Below, one piece after another: positions 33,511 to 42,960 of a DNA stretch of 64,000 bases. The notes beneath the pieces were generated by a model. The model worked only from the letters and a program-made list of their open reading frames with translations, was not told the origin of the DNA and ran no database searches. The translations under genes and the position numbers were made by a program. The stretch comes from Streptomyces sp. AP-93 (GTDB lineage Bacteria > Actinomycetota > Actinomycetes > Streptomycetales > Streptomycetaceae). The DNA lies in NCBI RefSeq assembly GCF_022808175.1, contig NZ_JALGBX010000032.1, positions 28,907 to 92,906 on the forward strand, in the 5' to 3' direction. Each line of letters opens with the position of its first letter. The stretch's first letter is position 1.

Positions 33511-34680
33511 CTAGCGGAAGGCGTCGAGCCCGGTGAGCGCCTTGCCCAGCACGAGCTGGTGCATCTCGACGGTGCCCTCGTAGGTGAGGACCGATTCGAG
33601 GTTGGTGGCGTGCCGCATGACGGGGTATTCGAGAGAGATCCCGTTGGCACCCAGGATGGTCCGCGCGGTGCGACAGATCTCGATGGCCTCGCGGACGTTG
33701 TTGAGCTTGCCGAAGCTGATCTGCTCCGGCCGCAGGGTCCCCGCGTCCATCCGGCGGCCCAGGTGGTGGGCGAGCAGGATCCCCTTGTGGAGCTCCAGCG
33801 CCATGTCCGCGAGCTTGGCCTGCGTGAGCTGGAAGCCGCCGATGGGCCTGCCGAACTGCTCGCGCGTCTTCGCGTAGTCCAGCGCCGACTCGAAGCTGGC
33901 GCGCGCCGCGCCCATGGATCCCCAGACGATCCCGTACCGCGCGTGGCTCAGACAGCCCAGCGGCCCCTTGAGCCCGGTGACGCCCGGAAGCACCGCGTCG
34001 GCTGGCAGCCGTACGTCGTCCAGGATCAGCTCACTGGTCACCGAGGCGCGCAGGGACCACTTGTGCTTGATCTCCGGGGCGGAGAAACCGGCGCTGTCCG
34101 TGGGGACGGCGAACCCGCGGATCCCCTCCTCCGTCTGCGCCCAGACGACGGCCACGGCGGCCACCGAGCCGTTGGTGATCCACATCTTGCGGCCGTTCAG
34201 CACCCAGTCGGAGCCGTCCCGCTTGGCGTGGGTGCGCATCGCGCCGGGATCCGACCCGACGTCCGGCTCGGTCAGCCCGAAGCAGCCGATGAGCTCTCCG
34301 GCGGCCATGCCGGGCAGCCACCGCTGCTTCTGCTCCTCGGAGCCGTACTTCCAGATCGCGTACATCGCGAGGGAGCCCTGTACGGAGACCAGCGAGCGGA
34401 TTCCGGAGTCGGCGGCCTCCAGTTCCAGGCAGGCGAGCCCGTACTGGACGGCGCTCGCGCCCGCGCAGCCGTATCCCTGCAGCGACATGCCGAGCGCCCC
34501 GAGGGCGCCGAGCTCCTTGGCGATCTCCCGGATCCCGGGCAGCTCGCCGTTCTCGTACCACTCGGCGATGTGCGGCAGGACCCGGTCGGCGGCCCAGCCG
34601 CGGACGGTGTCCCGGATCGCGAGGTCCTCGGGCGTGAGGAGTTCGTCGAGCCCGAGCGGGTCGGTGGGAACGAAGGACAC
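33511..34680 (-). CDS. Acyl-CoA dehydrogenase, glutaryl-CoA dehydrogenase-like
   Basis: 389 residues, the size of a glutaryl-CoA dehydrogenase. The FAD/substrate motif is CFGLTEPDVGSDPGAM and the flavin region is WVLNGRKMWITNGSVA. The catalytic Glu is probably in VLTYEGTVEMHQLVLG near the C-terminus. The early GYGCAGASAVQYGL and TREQFGRPIGGFQLTQ fit this subfamily. It would oxidise glutaryl-CoA or a similar acyl-CoA and pass electrons to ETF. GTG 34680 follows AGGAGG. It is divergent from the WYL regulator at 34832, which may control it. Confidence 0.88.
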   Translation of the reverse strand: MSFVPTDPLGLDELLTPEDLAIRDTVRGWAADRVLPHIAEWYENGELPGIREIAKELGALGALGMSLQGYGCAGASAVQYGLACLELEAADSGIRSLVSVQGSLAMYAIWKYGSEEQKQRWLPGMAAGELIGCFGLTEPDVGSDPGAMRTHAKRDGSDWVLNGRKMWITNGSVAAVAVVWAQTEEGIRGFAVPTDSAGFSAPEIKHKWSLRASVTSELILDDVRLPADAVLPGVTGLKGPLGCLSHARYGIVWGSMGAARASFESALDYAKTREQFGRPIGGFQLTQAKLADMALELHKGILLAHHLGRRMDAGTLRPEQISFGKLNNVREAIEICRTARTILGANGISLEYPVMRHATNLESVLTYEGTVEMHQLVLGKALTGLDAFR

Positions 34681-34831
34681 TGCGCCTCCTGGCAGGCCGG
34701 GATCACAAAACCTAGCGCCGCAAGTTTGTCGCCCCGCCGGTCCGCGGTCCACCCGCTTCGCGTGTGACCCCGGTCCTGTGGCCCCGGTCCCTGAGTCCTG
34801 CCGTACCGGTCCCGCGGGGCAGACTGCGGAC

Positions 34832-35824
34832 ATGCTCGATACTTCCGCGCGACTGCTGCGCCTGTTGTCCCTGTTGCAGGCCCACCGGGAATGGACCGGG
34901 GCCGACCTGGCCGGCCGGCTCGGCGTAACGCCGCGGACCGTGCGCCGGGACGTGGACCGGCTGCGGGAGCTCGGTTACCCCGTGAACGCCAGTCCCGGCA
35001 CCGGCGGCGGGTACCAGTTGGGGGCCGGGGCCGAGCTGCCGCCGCTCCTGCTCGACGACGACGAGGCCGTCGCCGTGGCCGTGGGGCTGCGCACCGCCGC
35101 CGGGAACGGCGTGGAGGGCATCGGCGAGGCCTCGGTAAGGGCACTGGCCAAGCTGGAGCAGGTGCTGCCGTCGCGGCTGCGGGCCCGGGTGTCCGCGCTG
35201 AACCGCTTCACCGTGCCCATGTTCCGCGGGGCGGGAGCGTCCACGGTCGACTCCTCCGTGCTCACCGAGCTGGCCGGCGTCTGCCGCGACGCCGAGCGGC
35301 TGCGCTTCGGGTACCGGGACCACGGGGGCACCGTCACCCGCAGGACCGTCGAGCCGCACCGGCTGGTGTGCAGCGAGCGCCGCTGGTACCTCGTCGCCTG
35401 GGATCTGGACAAGGAGGACTGGCGGACCTTCCGGGTGGACCGGATCGAGCCCAGGCCCCCGCACGGTCCGCGCTTCACCCCGCGCCCGCCGCCCGCCGAG
35501 GACCTCGCCGCGTACGTCTCCCGGGGCATCTCCCAGCGGGTGTACGCGGCCCGCGCGGTCGTCCGGCTGCGGGTGTCCGAGCAGGAGGCGGCGCGGATCG
35601 TCGGACCGGCCGACGGGACCCTGGAGCCGCTCGACGAGCAGAGCTGCGTCCTGCGCACCGGGGCGGTCAACCTCGATGTCCTGGTCATTCACCTCATGCT
35701 GATCGGGTGTGAGTTCGAGGTCGTCGAACCGGCCGAACTGACGGACCGGATCCGGGCGGCTCGAGATCGGCTCGGCAGGTCGCTGGAACCGCGTGAACCA
35801 GCTGGAGAAGTGAAGGATTTGTAA
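34832..35824 (+). CDS. WYL-domain transcriptional regulator (DeoR-type HTH)
   Basis: 330 residues. The N-terminal winged helix is LLRLLSLLQAHREWTGADLA, then GVTPRTVRRDVDRLRELGYP. The WYL domain is EPHRLVCSERRWYLVAWDLD, with the WYL triad present (RWYLVAWD). A WCX-like C-terminal region follows. WYL regulators bind nucleic acid or small ligands and often control neighbouring catabolic or stress genes. ATG 34832 starts at the helix-turn-helix. It is divergent from the acyl-CoA dehydrogenase across 151 bases. Confidence 0.86.
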   Translation: MLDTSARLLRLLSLLQAHREWTGADLAGRLGVTPRTVRRDVDRLRELGYPVNASPGTGGGYQLGAGAELPPLLLDDDEAVAVAVGLRTAAGNGVEGIGEASVRALAKLEQVLPSRLRARVSALNRFTVPMFRGAGASTVDSSVLTELAGVCRDAERLRFGYRDHGGTVTRRTVEPHRLVCSERRWYLVAWDLDKEDWRTFRVDRIEPRPPHGPRFTPRPPPAEDLAAYVSRGISQRVYAARAVVRLRVSEQEAARIVGPADGTLEPLDEQSCVLRTGAVNLDVLVIHLMLIGCEFEVVEPAELTDRIRAARDRLGRSLEPREPAGEVKDL

Positions 35825-36080
35825 GGAAGCGGAGGGGGGCCGGAGCGCACTGCGGCCACAATTCCGGGGAGTTCCGGAGGAATTCGAAACAGAATTCACC
35901 CCGGGCGTGTCGCGGGGCGGGAAATAAAAGGTCCAGACAAACTCCGCAGTGGGAGACTGTCGACAATCCGTGACACAAGCGTGACCCGGTATGGAGGAAC
36001 GTCCGGGCGCGCCGCTGACGTTCCGGGCCTTTCCGTGGCCGCCCCCGCTCCGGACGCCCGGCGGCGGACCCCGAAACGCC
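35825..36080. other. Intergenic region, no gene seen
   Basis: Between the WYL gene end and the PAP2 terminator. It has lower GC than neighbours and repeated TTCCGG and GAATTC segments (35868-35902), with no credible ORF or RNA. Confidence 0.45.
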
Positions 36081-36115
36081 ACGGCGGGCCCCGGTCGTCG
36101 ACCGGGGCCCGCCGT
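36081..36115. terminator. Terminator downstream of PAP2 gene
   Basis: Perfect 15-bp stem (ACGGCGGGCCCCGGT and complement) with loop CGTCG. It lies 36 bases past the PAP2 stop and could also stop readthrough from the WYL gene. Confidence 0.85.
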
Positions 36116-36150
36116 GCGTGCGCGAGCGGAAGGGGTGCGTACCGTCCGGC

Positions 36151-37329
36151 TCAGCCGCCGGTGGCCGGGCGGGGCGCCGCGCCGCGCCCCGGGGCACGGT
36201 CGGCGTGGGCCGGGCGGCGGCTGCCGCCCGGGGTGAGCGGAGTCCGCTCGGAACGGATCAGGTGCGGACGGCCCGGGAGGTGGACGGCGGGCCGGGCGGC
36301 CGGCTGGTGCCCCGCGGCCTGGGCGGAGGCGGAAGCGGAAGCCGACGCCGGGACCGTGACCGCGACCGGGACCTGCGCGGGCTCGGCCGGCTCGGGCCGC
36401 CGCAGGACGACCACGGGCGGCACGGACGGCACGGACGGCACGGGCGGCGCAGGCTGCGCCGTCGGCGGCTCTGACGCCTCGGCGGTGGCCCGTTGGAGCT
36501 GCCACTTGCCTCCGGCCGAGAGCAGCGGGACCAGCAGCCCGGTGAGGGCCTCGGGCACCTGCCCGGCCTCCACGAGGCTGCGCAGCCGTGCGCGCACGTC
36601 GAAGACGTAGGCCTCGACCCGGGCGATGAGCGGCTCGAACCAGGGCAGTGCCAGCAGCACGAGCAGGCCGGCGAGCCAGCCGAGCAGGACGTCGCTGACC
36701 CAGTGGGTGCCGAGGTAGACGGTGGTGGCGCCGACGCTCAGGGAGACCACGGCGGAGACCAGGGAGAGCACCCGTCGGGTGACCACCGTGGACGCCAGGT
36801 AGGCCAGGATTCCCCAGGTCACCACGGCGTTGGCGGTGTGGCCCGAAGGAAATATATCGCCGCCGGCGAAGAGCTCGGCGGAGCCGATCTCGGTGGCGTA
36901 GTGCGGACCGAGCCTGCCGAGGCCGAGCTTGACGGCGCCCACGGTGACGTTGAGCAGCAGCAGTGCGACGCCGAGGGTGATCAGCGGGCGGAGGGTGTGC
37001 TGCCGCCAGGACCGCCAGCCGAGCCAGGCGGCGACCATGACCGCGGTGGGGCCGCGCTGGCCCAGGACGACGAGATAGTCCAGGAAGGCGTGGAGCTGCG
37101 GCCACTGCTCGTACGGCCGGAAGAACATGATCTGCCAGTCGAGGCGGACGAGCCAGGACGTGGTCAGGACCGCGACGACGATCACCAGGTAGAAGGCGAG
37201 GCTCGCGCCGAGGAGCACGACGCGGTGCCGGCTCATCCGCGGTGTTTGCAGATGAGCCGGTCGCTCTGGTTCCCGGTCCAGCCGGGCGAACACCCGCTCC
37301 AGTCTGGGCAGGATTTGGTCGGTACGCAC
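36151..37329 (-). CDS. PAP2-family membrane phosphatase with long Pro/Ala-rich tail
   Basis: 392 residues. The three PAP2 phosphatase motifs are visible: KLGLGRLGP, FPSGHTAN and GTHWVSDVLLG. They lie among about six hydrophobic segments. The expected substrate is a lipid phosphate such as undecaprenyl pyrophosphate or phosphatidate at the membrane. Residues after about 290 form a Pro-, Ala- and Val-rich, probably unstructured tail, longer than usual. The GTG start gives a 31-residue basic N-terminus; MSRHRVVLL inside is an alternative start. Confidence 0.86.
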   Translation of the reverse strand: MRTDQILPRLERVFARLDREPERPAHLQTPRMSRHRVVLLGASLAFYLVIVVAVLTTSWLVRLDWQIMFFRPYEQWPQLHAFLDYLVVLGQRGPTAVMVAAWLGWRSWRQHTLRPLITLGVALLLLNVTVGAVKLGLGRLGPHYATEIGSAELFAGGDIFPSGHTANAVVTWGILAYLASTVVTRRVLSLVSAVVSLSVGATTVYLGTHWVSDVLLGWLAGLLVLLALPWFEPLIARVEAYVFDVRARLRSLVEAGQVPEALTGLLVPLLSAGGKWQLQRATAEASEPPTAQPAPPVPSVPSVPPVVVLRRPEPAEPAQVPVAVTVPASASASASAQAAGHQPAARPAVHLPGRPHLIRSERTPLTPGGSRRPAHADRAPGRGAAPRPATGG

Positions 37330-37589
37330 TCAATCGACGTTACCGCGCGTCGATGGGCCGCCCGGTCGAAGCGCACGCTTTGTGATGACCATGTGATGTG
37401 GAGTTGGTCTCACGCGGGACTTAATTCCCGGCATTCAGCCTTTGGTTGGAGCGGAGGAGGTCCCTTCCTCCGGCTTTTTCCTCACACACTTATGCCGCAT
37501 TTATCAGCCCCGGCCAATTGCTTTGCCCAAAGATGGAGCGGAACGTTCCATTCCGTGATCTCGGGCCGCCGGGACCGTCCCTCCGCGGC

Positions 37590-38705
37590 CTACGGCGGCC
37601 CCGAACCGTTCAGCCAGAAGGCCCCGTACGCGGCCGAGGCGGCGGCCGCCGCTCCCAGTACCGCGGCCGCCCGGCCCGTCCGCCACCGGGCCAGCGCCAC
37701 CGCCGGCGGGAACACCAGCGGGAAGGCGGGCAGCAGCAGCCTGGGCTTGGAGCCGAAGTACCCGGAGGCGCACAGGGCCAGCGCCACCACGATCCCGGCG
37801 TACACCAGCAGCGGCAGGGGCTGGCGCCGCCGCACGCAGAGCGCGTACAGCCACAGCACCAGCGCGACCCCGGCGATCAGCCCGATCCCGGCGGGGAAGG
37901 CCGGCGAGGCCAGCCGGGCCCCGATGAACCGGGCGAACGCCCAGCCGCCGTCGAAGCCGTTGCCCCAGCCGCCCTGCACGTCGAGGTACCCGGTCAGGCC
38001 GCCGCCGGTGCGCGCGCCCACCCACAGCACGTACGCCGCCGCGCCGAGCGGGGCCAGCAGCGCCCCCGCCACCGGCCGCCGGGGGCGCTCCCCGCCGCGC
38101 AGGGCCAGGGCGGCGGCCACCCACACCGCAGCGACCACGGCGGCTCCGACCGGGCGGGTCAGCCCCGCCCCGGCCGCGAGCAGGCCGCCGGTGAGCCAGT
38201 GCCCGCGCAGGACCCCGTAGAGGCTCCAGGCGGCCAGCGCGGTGAACAGCGACTCGCTGTACGCCATGGACTGGACGATCCCGACGGGCAGCGCGGCCCA
38301 GACCGCGACGGCGAACACCCCGGCCCGGCGGCCGTGCAGGAAGTCGGCGACCGCGAAGATCCCCCAGGCCGCGGCGAGCCCGGCGAGCGCCGACACCACC
38401 AGGCCCGCGGATCCGTGGCCGAGCCCGGTGACGGCCGAGACCAGCCGCTCCAGCCAGGGCAGCAGCGGGAAGAAGGCCAGGTTGGAGTGGACGTCGCCGT
38501 TCGGGAGCGCCACCTCGTACCCGTACCCCTCGGCGGCGATCCGGGCGTACCAGAGGGAGTCCCAGCGGGCCGAGAGCAGCGTGTGCGCACTGCTGCCCGC
38601 CACCGCCCCCCACACCGCGAGCACGGTCAGCCCGAGCAGCCGCACCGCCACGAACACGGCCAGAGCGGGCGCGGCCCGGCGAAATCCAAGATCCTTCACG
38701 GGCAT
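37590..38705 (-). CDS. PIG-V-like mannosyltransferase / multi-pass glycosyltransferase
   Basis: 371 residues with about nine to ten hydrophobic helices. The luminal loop after the first helix carries SARWDSLWYARIAAEGYGY, the WDSxWY region of PIG-V/GT-C mannosyltransferases. NLAFFPLLPWLERL and VQSMAYSESLFTALAAWSLY follow, as in that family. It probably transfers a mannose from polyprenyl phosphate mannose to a cell-surface acceptor. The start codon has no clear ribosome site and could be a few codons later. The gene is divergent from the MFS gene at 38947. Confidence 0.78.
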   Translation of the reverse strand: MPVKDLGFRRAAPALAVFVAVRLLGLTVLAVWGAVAGSSAHTLLSARWDSLWYARIAAEGYGYEVALPNGDVHSNLAFFPLLPWLERLVSAVTGLGHGSAGLVVSALAGLAAAWGIFAVADFLHGRRAGVFAVAVWAALPVGIVQSMAYSESLFTALAAWSLYGVLRGHWLTGGLLAAGAGLTRPVGAAVVAAVWVAAALALRGGERPRRPVAGALLAPLGAAAYVLWVGARTGGGLTGYLDVQGGWGNGFDGGWAFARFIGARLASPAFPAGIGLIAGVALVLWLYALCVRRRQPLPLLVYAGIVVALALCASGYFGSKPRLLLPAFPLVFPPAVALARWRTGRAAAVLGAAAAASAAYGAFWLNGSGPP

Positions 38706-38946
38706 GATTATCGAGGTCCGGGGCGGTCGTACCCGGAGAGGAGGGCCGAGGTGGACGAGTGGCGCACACCACAGCGCAGCCGGCGGCGGGATGAGAGCTT
38801 GACCACGTGTCGGACGGCCGAACTCGCGTACGCTGACTCTTCACTCGCATGTCGACGCCGGACCCCGTAGGACGCCACCCTCCCCACCCGTGGCCCCGAA
38901 AGACGCTGGTCCGCCGAGTGCGAGGGATCACCTGGGAGGTACATGC

Positions 38947-40641
38947 ATGTCGGGGACGAACGTGACCGGCGACAGGAACCCTTCCCCCTGGCAGCGACTG
39001 CGGCGACTCGGCGCGGCCTCCGGCGGGGCCAACCGCTGGGCCGTGCTCGCGGTCCTCTGCGTGAGCCTGGTGCTCGTCGCGCTCGACGCGACGATCCTGC
39101 ACGTCGCCGTTCCCTCCGTCACCGAAGACCTGCGGCCCGGCCCGATGGAGCTGCTGTGGATCGTCGACGCCTACCCGCTCGTGTGCGCCGCCCTCCTCAT
39201 CCTCTTCGGCACCCTCGGTGACCGCGTGGGCCGCCGCCGCGTCCTGCTCATGGGCTACGGGCTCTTCGGCGCGGCCTCGGCCGTGGCCGCCCTCGCCGAC
39301 AACGCCCAGGTCCTGATCGCGGCCCGCGCCCTGCTGGGCGTCGGCGGCGCGATGATCATGCCGGCCACCCTGTCGATCCTGCGCCAGGTCTTCCCCGACC
39401 GCCGCGAGCGGGCCCTCGCCATCGGCATCTGGACCGCCGTCGCCGCCGTGGGCGCGGCCAGTGGACCCGTCCTCGGCGGCTTCCTGGTCCAGCACTTCTG
39501 GTGGGGCTCGGTCTTCCTCATCAACATCCCGCTCATGATCATGATCCTGCCGCTGGGCCGCTGGCTGCTGCCCGAGTCCAAGGGAACCTCCGGCGGGCCG
39601 TGGGACGTGCTCGGCGCGCTCATGGCCGCCGGCGGCGTACTCGGCGCGGTCCTCGGGGTCAAGCGGCTGGGCGCGGAGCGCCATCTCGCCGACGCGCAGA
39701 CGCTGGTCCCGCTGCTGGTCGGGGCGACGCTGCTGGTGCTGTTCGTACGGCGCCAGAAGCGCCGCGCGCACCCGCTGATCGACATGCGGATGTTCTCGCG
39801 GCCGGCCTTCACCACCTCCGTGGGCTGCATCGTGCTGGCCATGCTGGCGCTGGTCGGACTGGAACTGATCGCCGTCCAGTACCTCCAGCTCGTGCTGCAG
39901 CTGAGCCCGCTGGAGACCGGGCTGCGCCTGCTGCCGCTCACCTTCGCCGCGATGGCGGCGGGCGCGACCGGCTCGTACACGCTGGCCCGGACCGGACCCC
40001 GCAGGATGGTCTCGCTGGGCTTCGTACTGACCGCCGGGGCGGTACTACTCCTGACCTTCATGGGACAGCACGACCGGCCGGTCCTGCTGACGGTGGGCTT
40101 CGTCCTGCTCGGCTTCGGCCTCCAGACCACCCTGTTCGCGGCCTACGAGTCCATGCTGAGCGAGGCTCCGGCCGCGACGGCCGGCGGCGCCGCCTCGATC
40201 GGGGAGACCTCCTACCAGCTCGGCGCGGGCATGGGCATCGCCCTGCTGGGCAGCGTGATGAACGCGGCCTACGCACCCGGCCTGGCGGCGGTTCCGGGGG
40301 TGTCGGCGGCCGACTCCGCAGGTGCCTCGCACTCGCTGGGCGAGGCCTACCAGATCGCGGCGCGGCTCGGCGGACCGGCGGGCGAGTCCCTGTTCTCGGC
40401 CGCCCGGCACTCCTTCGTCCACGGACTGCACGTCACGCTGCTGGTGAGCGCGGCGCTGCTGCTGGCGGGCGCGCTGATGGCCCTGAAGCTCCCGCGCACG
40501 ATGGAGTGCGCGGACCCCGAGCCTTCCCAGGTCCGCCTCCCCGCCCAGCCGGGCCCCGGGGCGACCCCGTCCCCGACCGGAGCCCGCATCCCGTCCCAGC
40601 CCTCCCCCGACCACGACCCAGCCCTAGGCCACCCGGCCTGA
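38947..40641 (+). CDS. MFS transporter, DHA2 (14-helix) family
   Basis: 564 residues with about 14 hydrophobic helices. Motif A-like GTLGDRVGRRRVLLMGYGLF follows helix 2, and the DHA2 motif LDATILHVAVPSV is in helix 1. GPVLGGFLVQHFWWGSVFLI is motif C-like, seen in drug exporters. Expected role: proton-coupled efflux of a drug or natural product. ATG 38947 has GGGAGG upstream. The Pro-rich C-terminus is not conserved in type. No regulator is adjacent, so the substrate remains open. Confidence 0.88.
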   Translation: MSGTNVTGDRNPSPWQRLRRLGAASGGANRWAVLAVLCVSLVLVALDATILHVAVPSVTEDLRPGPMELLWIVDAYPLVCAALLILFGTLGDRVGRRRVLLMGYGLFGAASAVAALADNAQVLIAARALLGVGGAMIMPATLSILRQVFPDRRERALAIGIWTAVAAVGAASGPVLGGFLVQHFWWGSVFLINIPLMIMILPLGRWLLPESKGTSGGPWDVLGALMAAGGVLGAVLGVKRLGAERHLADAQTLVPLLVGATLLVLFVRRQKRRAHPLIDMRMFSRPAFTTSVGCIVLAMLALVGLELIAVQYLQLVLQLSPLETGLRLLPLTFAAMAAGATGSYTLARTGPRRMVSLGFVLTAGAVLLLTFMGQHDRPVLLTVGFVLLGFGLQTTLFAAYESMLSEAPAATAGGAASIGETSYQLGAGMGIALLGSVMNAAYAPGLAAVPGVSAADSAGASHSLGEAYQIAARLGGPAGESLFSAARHSFVHGLHVTLLVSAALLLAGALMALKLPRTMECADPEPSQVRLPAQPGPGATPSPTGARIPSQPSPDHDPALGHPA

Positions 40642-40721
40642 CCCCTCCGATTCCTTCCAGCCGCCCGGCGACCCGGGATCCGGGGCGCAGCCCCAGGGAG
40701 TCAGGGCGCAGCCCTTTCAGC

Positions 40722-40957
40722 CGTCCGGCGCTTGAGGACCGGGGTCTGGGGCGGAGCCCCAGGGGGTCCGGGCGCAGCCCGGTGCCCCCCCACCAGCCCG
40801 TCCGGCGTTTGAGGACCGGGGTCTGGGGCGGAGCCCCAGGGGGTCCGGGCGCAGCCCGGTGCCCCCCTTCCAGCCCGTCCGGCGTTTGAGGACCGGGGTC
40901 CGGGCAGAGCCCGGGGAACGGTGGAAGGGCGGGTAGGGGACTTCCGCCCCGCAGGGC
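40722..40957. repeat. Three tandem copies of a 77-base dispersed repeat
   Basis: Units begin CGTCCGGCG(C/T)TTGAGGACC at 40722, 40799 and 40876, with a period of exactly 77. Each contains a CTGGGGC-GGA-GCCCCAG or similar hairpin. The same family occurs at 57908-58036 and, reversed, at 63640-63760. It sits between the convergent MFS and Rpf genes and probably doubles as a two-way terminator. Nothing else is seen in 40642-40977. Confidence 0.85.
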
Positions 40958-40977
40958 CGCGCACCGGCACGGGCGGC

Positions 40978-41679
40978 CTACGCCGGTGATCCCACCGGAC
41001 CGGGACTCGAGGACGGCTCCGGCCGGGGCGGCGTAGCCGACGGACCCGGGGGCGGCACGGCCGGTACGGCCGGGGCCGGCACGGCCGAGACCGGGGGCGG
41101 CGCGGGGGCGGGCGCCTCCTGCCCCACAGGCGGCAGGGCCAGCATCGTGCCGATCCGCAGCACCCCCGGCCGCGCCCCGACCACCGTCCGGTTCGCCGCA
41201 TAGAGCTCCGGCCAGCCACCCCGCACCCGATGCCGGCGCGCGATCGCCACCAGCGTGTCCCCCTGCCGCACCACGTGCATCAGGCCCGCCAGCCCGTACC
41301 GCTTCGCGCACACGGGCCACGCCTCCCAGCCCTTGCTGCCCAGCAGCTGCTCTCCCACCCGGATCTGCTGCTCCCGCGTGGCGAGGTCCGCCCGCGCCGC
41401 GAAGGCCAGCCCCCCGTGCTCCTCCCAGGTCGGCTGCCAGAACTGCAGTCCGCCGTAGAAGCCGTTCCCCGTGTTCACCGACCAGCGGCCCCCGCTCTCG
41501 CAGTCCGCCACGCAGTCCCAGGGCCACTGACCGCCGGGCCCGCAGTCCACCGACCGGCCGGGCGCCCCCGGCCGGGGCGGGGGCGGGGCCGCGACCGCCG
41601 CCCCGGGCGACGCCGACGCCAGTACGGCCAGCAGCAGCGCCGCCGCGCCCACCCCACCCGGAACCCCGAAGTTGCGCAT
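40978..41679 (-). CDS. Secreted resuscitation-promoting-factor-like transglycosylase with LysM domain
   Basis: 233 residues. A signal peptide (GAAALLLAVLASASPGAAVA) is followed by an Rpf domain with WDCVADCESGGRW, whose Glu is catalytic. Its two Cys (DCGPGG, ADCES) could pair, and NTGNGFYGGLQFWQPTWEEH follows. A LysM domain (HVVRQGDTLVAIARRHRVRG) and a Pro-rich tail complete it. Family role: cleavage of peptidoglycan glycan strands during spore germination or growth. No ydaO-type riboswitch consensus is seen upstream (41680-41965), although some actinobacterial rpf genes have one. Confidence 0.9.
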   Translation of the reverse strand: MRNFGVPGGVGAAALLLAVLASASPGAAVAAPPPPRPGAPGRSVDCGPGGQWPWDCVADCESGGRWSVNTGNGFYGGLQFWQPTWEEHGGLAFAARADLATREQQIRVGEQLLGSKGWEAWPVCAKRYGLAGLMHVVRQGDTLVAIARRHRVRGGWPELYAANRTVVGARPGVLRIGTMLALPPVGQEAPAPAPPPVSAVPAPAVPAVPPPGPSATPPRPEPSSSPGPVGSPA

Positions 41680-41965
41680 CGCGTCACGCTACGCAGCCCC
41701 GTACCACCCCCCGCGCTCGCCACACCGCGCCCCGCGCGCCCCCACCCGCTCGGCCCACTGCCCAAACGACCAGCACCGGCCATCAACTGCGCACAACCAA
41801 ACAACAGTTGGAACGAAAACAACGGCCCCGTAGGACCGTTCACTCCTTCGGGGGTCCGGTTCGATTCCGTTCCCTCAAACGGCGTGACCCCGGCCGCCAC
41901 TCCCCCGTTGAGCCGGGCGAGCCGGAACTCCCCGGCCCCGCACGCCTAGTCCGAGGAGCCACCCC

Positions 41966-42763
41966 GTGCCGCGCATGCTCGAAGTCAGTGATGAGGTACG
42001 TGCCGAGATCGGCGACGAGGAGGCCGAGCGGCTGCTCGCAGGTGACGGATCCCCGGGCAGCTACGACTGCACCTCCTGCCGCACCCCCGGCGACTCCGAG
42101 CGCGAGCAGACCAGCACCGTGCTGTTCGTCGGCGACGAGACGGCCGTCCTGGCCTTCGCCCACGCCGGCTGCATCCCCTCGCAGGTCGTCTCCGTGCCCG
42201 AGGCGGACCTCCAGGGCGCCGTCCGCTCCATCACGGGCGACAGCCCCGCCCCGGCGGCCACCCCCGCCGGCGACGTCCCGCAGTCCGTGCCCGGCGGCCA
42301 GGCCGTCCTCGGCATCACCAGCGGCCTGATCCTGATCAACGGGGAACTGCACCCCGCCCTCGTGGTGGAGCCGACCGCGCCCATCGCGCGCCCCGGCACC
42401 ACCGGCCCCGGCGACGACTTCCTCCCGCTCCTCATCGAGCAGGGCTTCATCCCCATGACCGACACCGAGGAGGTCCCGCAGGCCCTGACCGGCTGGTCGA
42501 TCCTGCTCGCCGCGGGCCAGCTGCACTCGGTGCTCCAGCCCGGTCAGATCGCCTGGTGGCAGGCGCACCGGCCGCTGTCGGTCACCGACGGCTGGCGGGC
42601 CGCCGTCAACAAGACGCAGCGCGTCCTGGTGTACGCCGCCCCCGTCGGCACCATCGGCCAGCAGCCCCGCGAGGACCTGCTGCGCGACGCCCTGGACAAG
42701 GCCGCCCGCAACGGCAAGCTGGTCGCCGCCTCGATGCCGCTGGCGGGTACCCCGGGCGCCTGA
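41966..42763 (+). CDS. Actinobacterial protein of unknown function
   Basis: 265 residues, acidic, without signal or membrane segment. A possible metal site is YDCTSCRTPGD near residue 33, and a single Cys lies in HAGCIPS. The rest has alternating strands (VLGITSGLILINGELHPALV, WSILLAAGQLHSVLQPGQIA), suggesting a two-lobe fold. GTG 41966 follows GAGGAG and is preferred over ATG 41975. No family name is recognised. The neighbouring genes give no functional hint. Confidence 0.7.
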   Translation: MPRMLEVSDEVRAEIGDEEAERLLAGDGSPGSYDCTSCRTPGDSEREQTSTVLFVGDETAVLAFAHAGCIPSQVVSVPEADLQGAVRSITGDSPAPAATPAGDVPQSVPGGQAVLGITSGLILINGELHPALVVEPTAPIARPGTTGPGDDFLPLLIEQGFIPMTDTEEVPQALTGWSILLAAGQLHSVLQPGQIAWWQAHRPLSVTDGWRAAVNKTQRVLVYAAPVGTIGQQPREDLLRDALDKAARNGKLVAASMPLAGTPGA

Positions 42764-42960
42764 GGCCCCGGCTCCCGGGACCTCCCCGGGCTCCCGTCCG
42801 CCGCTCTGCCTTCCGTCCCCGAAACGGCCGTCCGACCCCCGCCCAGGGGGCCGGGCGGTGTGCGCCGGGGGTGCGCGGTCCGTCCCGCGCACCCCCGGCG
42901 ATCTGCGTTTTCCGCCCCGCCACCCCGCATCCGTGGGCCGCCGGTTTCGTTGGCTGATAC

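Noticed and set aside
41810..41880. tRNA-like segment: GGAACG/CGTTCC ends and GGTTCGATTCC resembling a T arm
   Set aside because: No D arm, no proper 7-base anticodon loop and only three T-stem pairs; probably chance in an AT-richer gap.
41680..41965. Possible ydaO (c-di-AMP) riboswitch before the Rpf gene
   Set aside because: The conserved core segments of that riboswitch are not visible on the coding strand.
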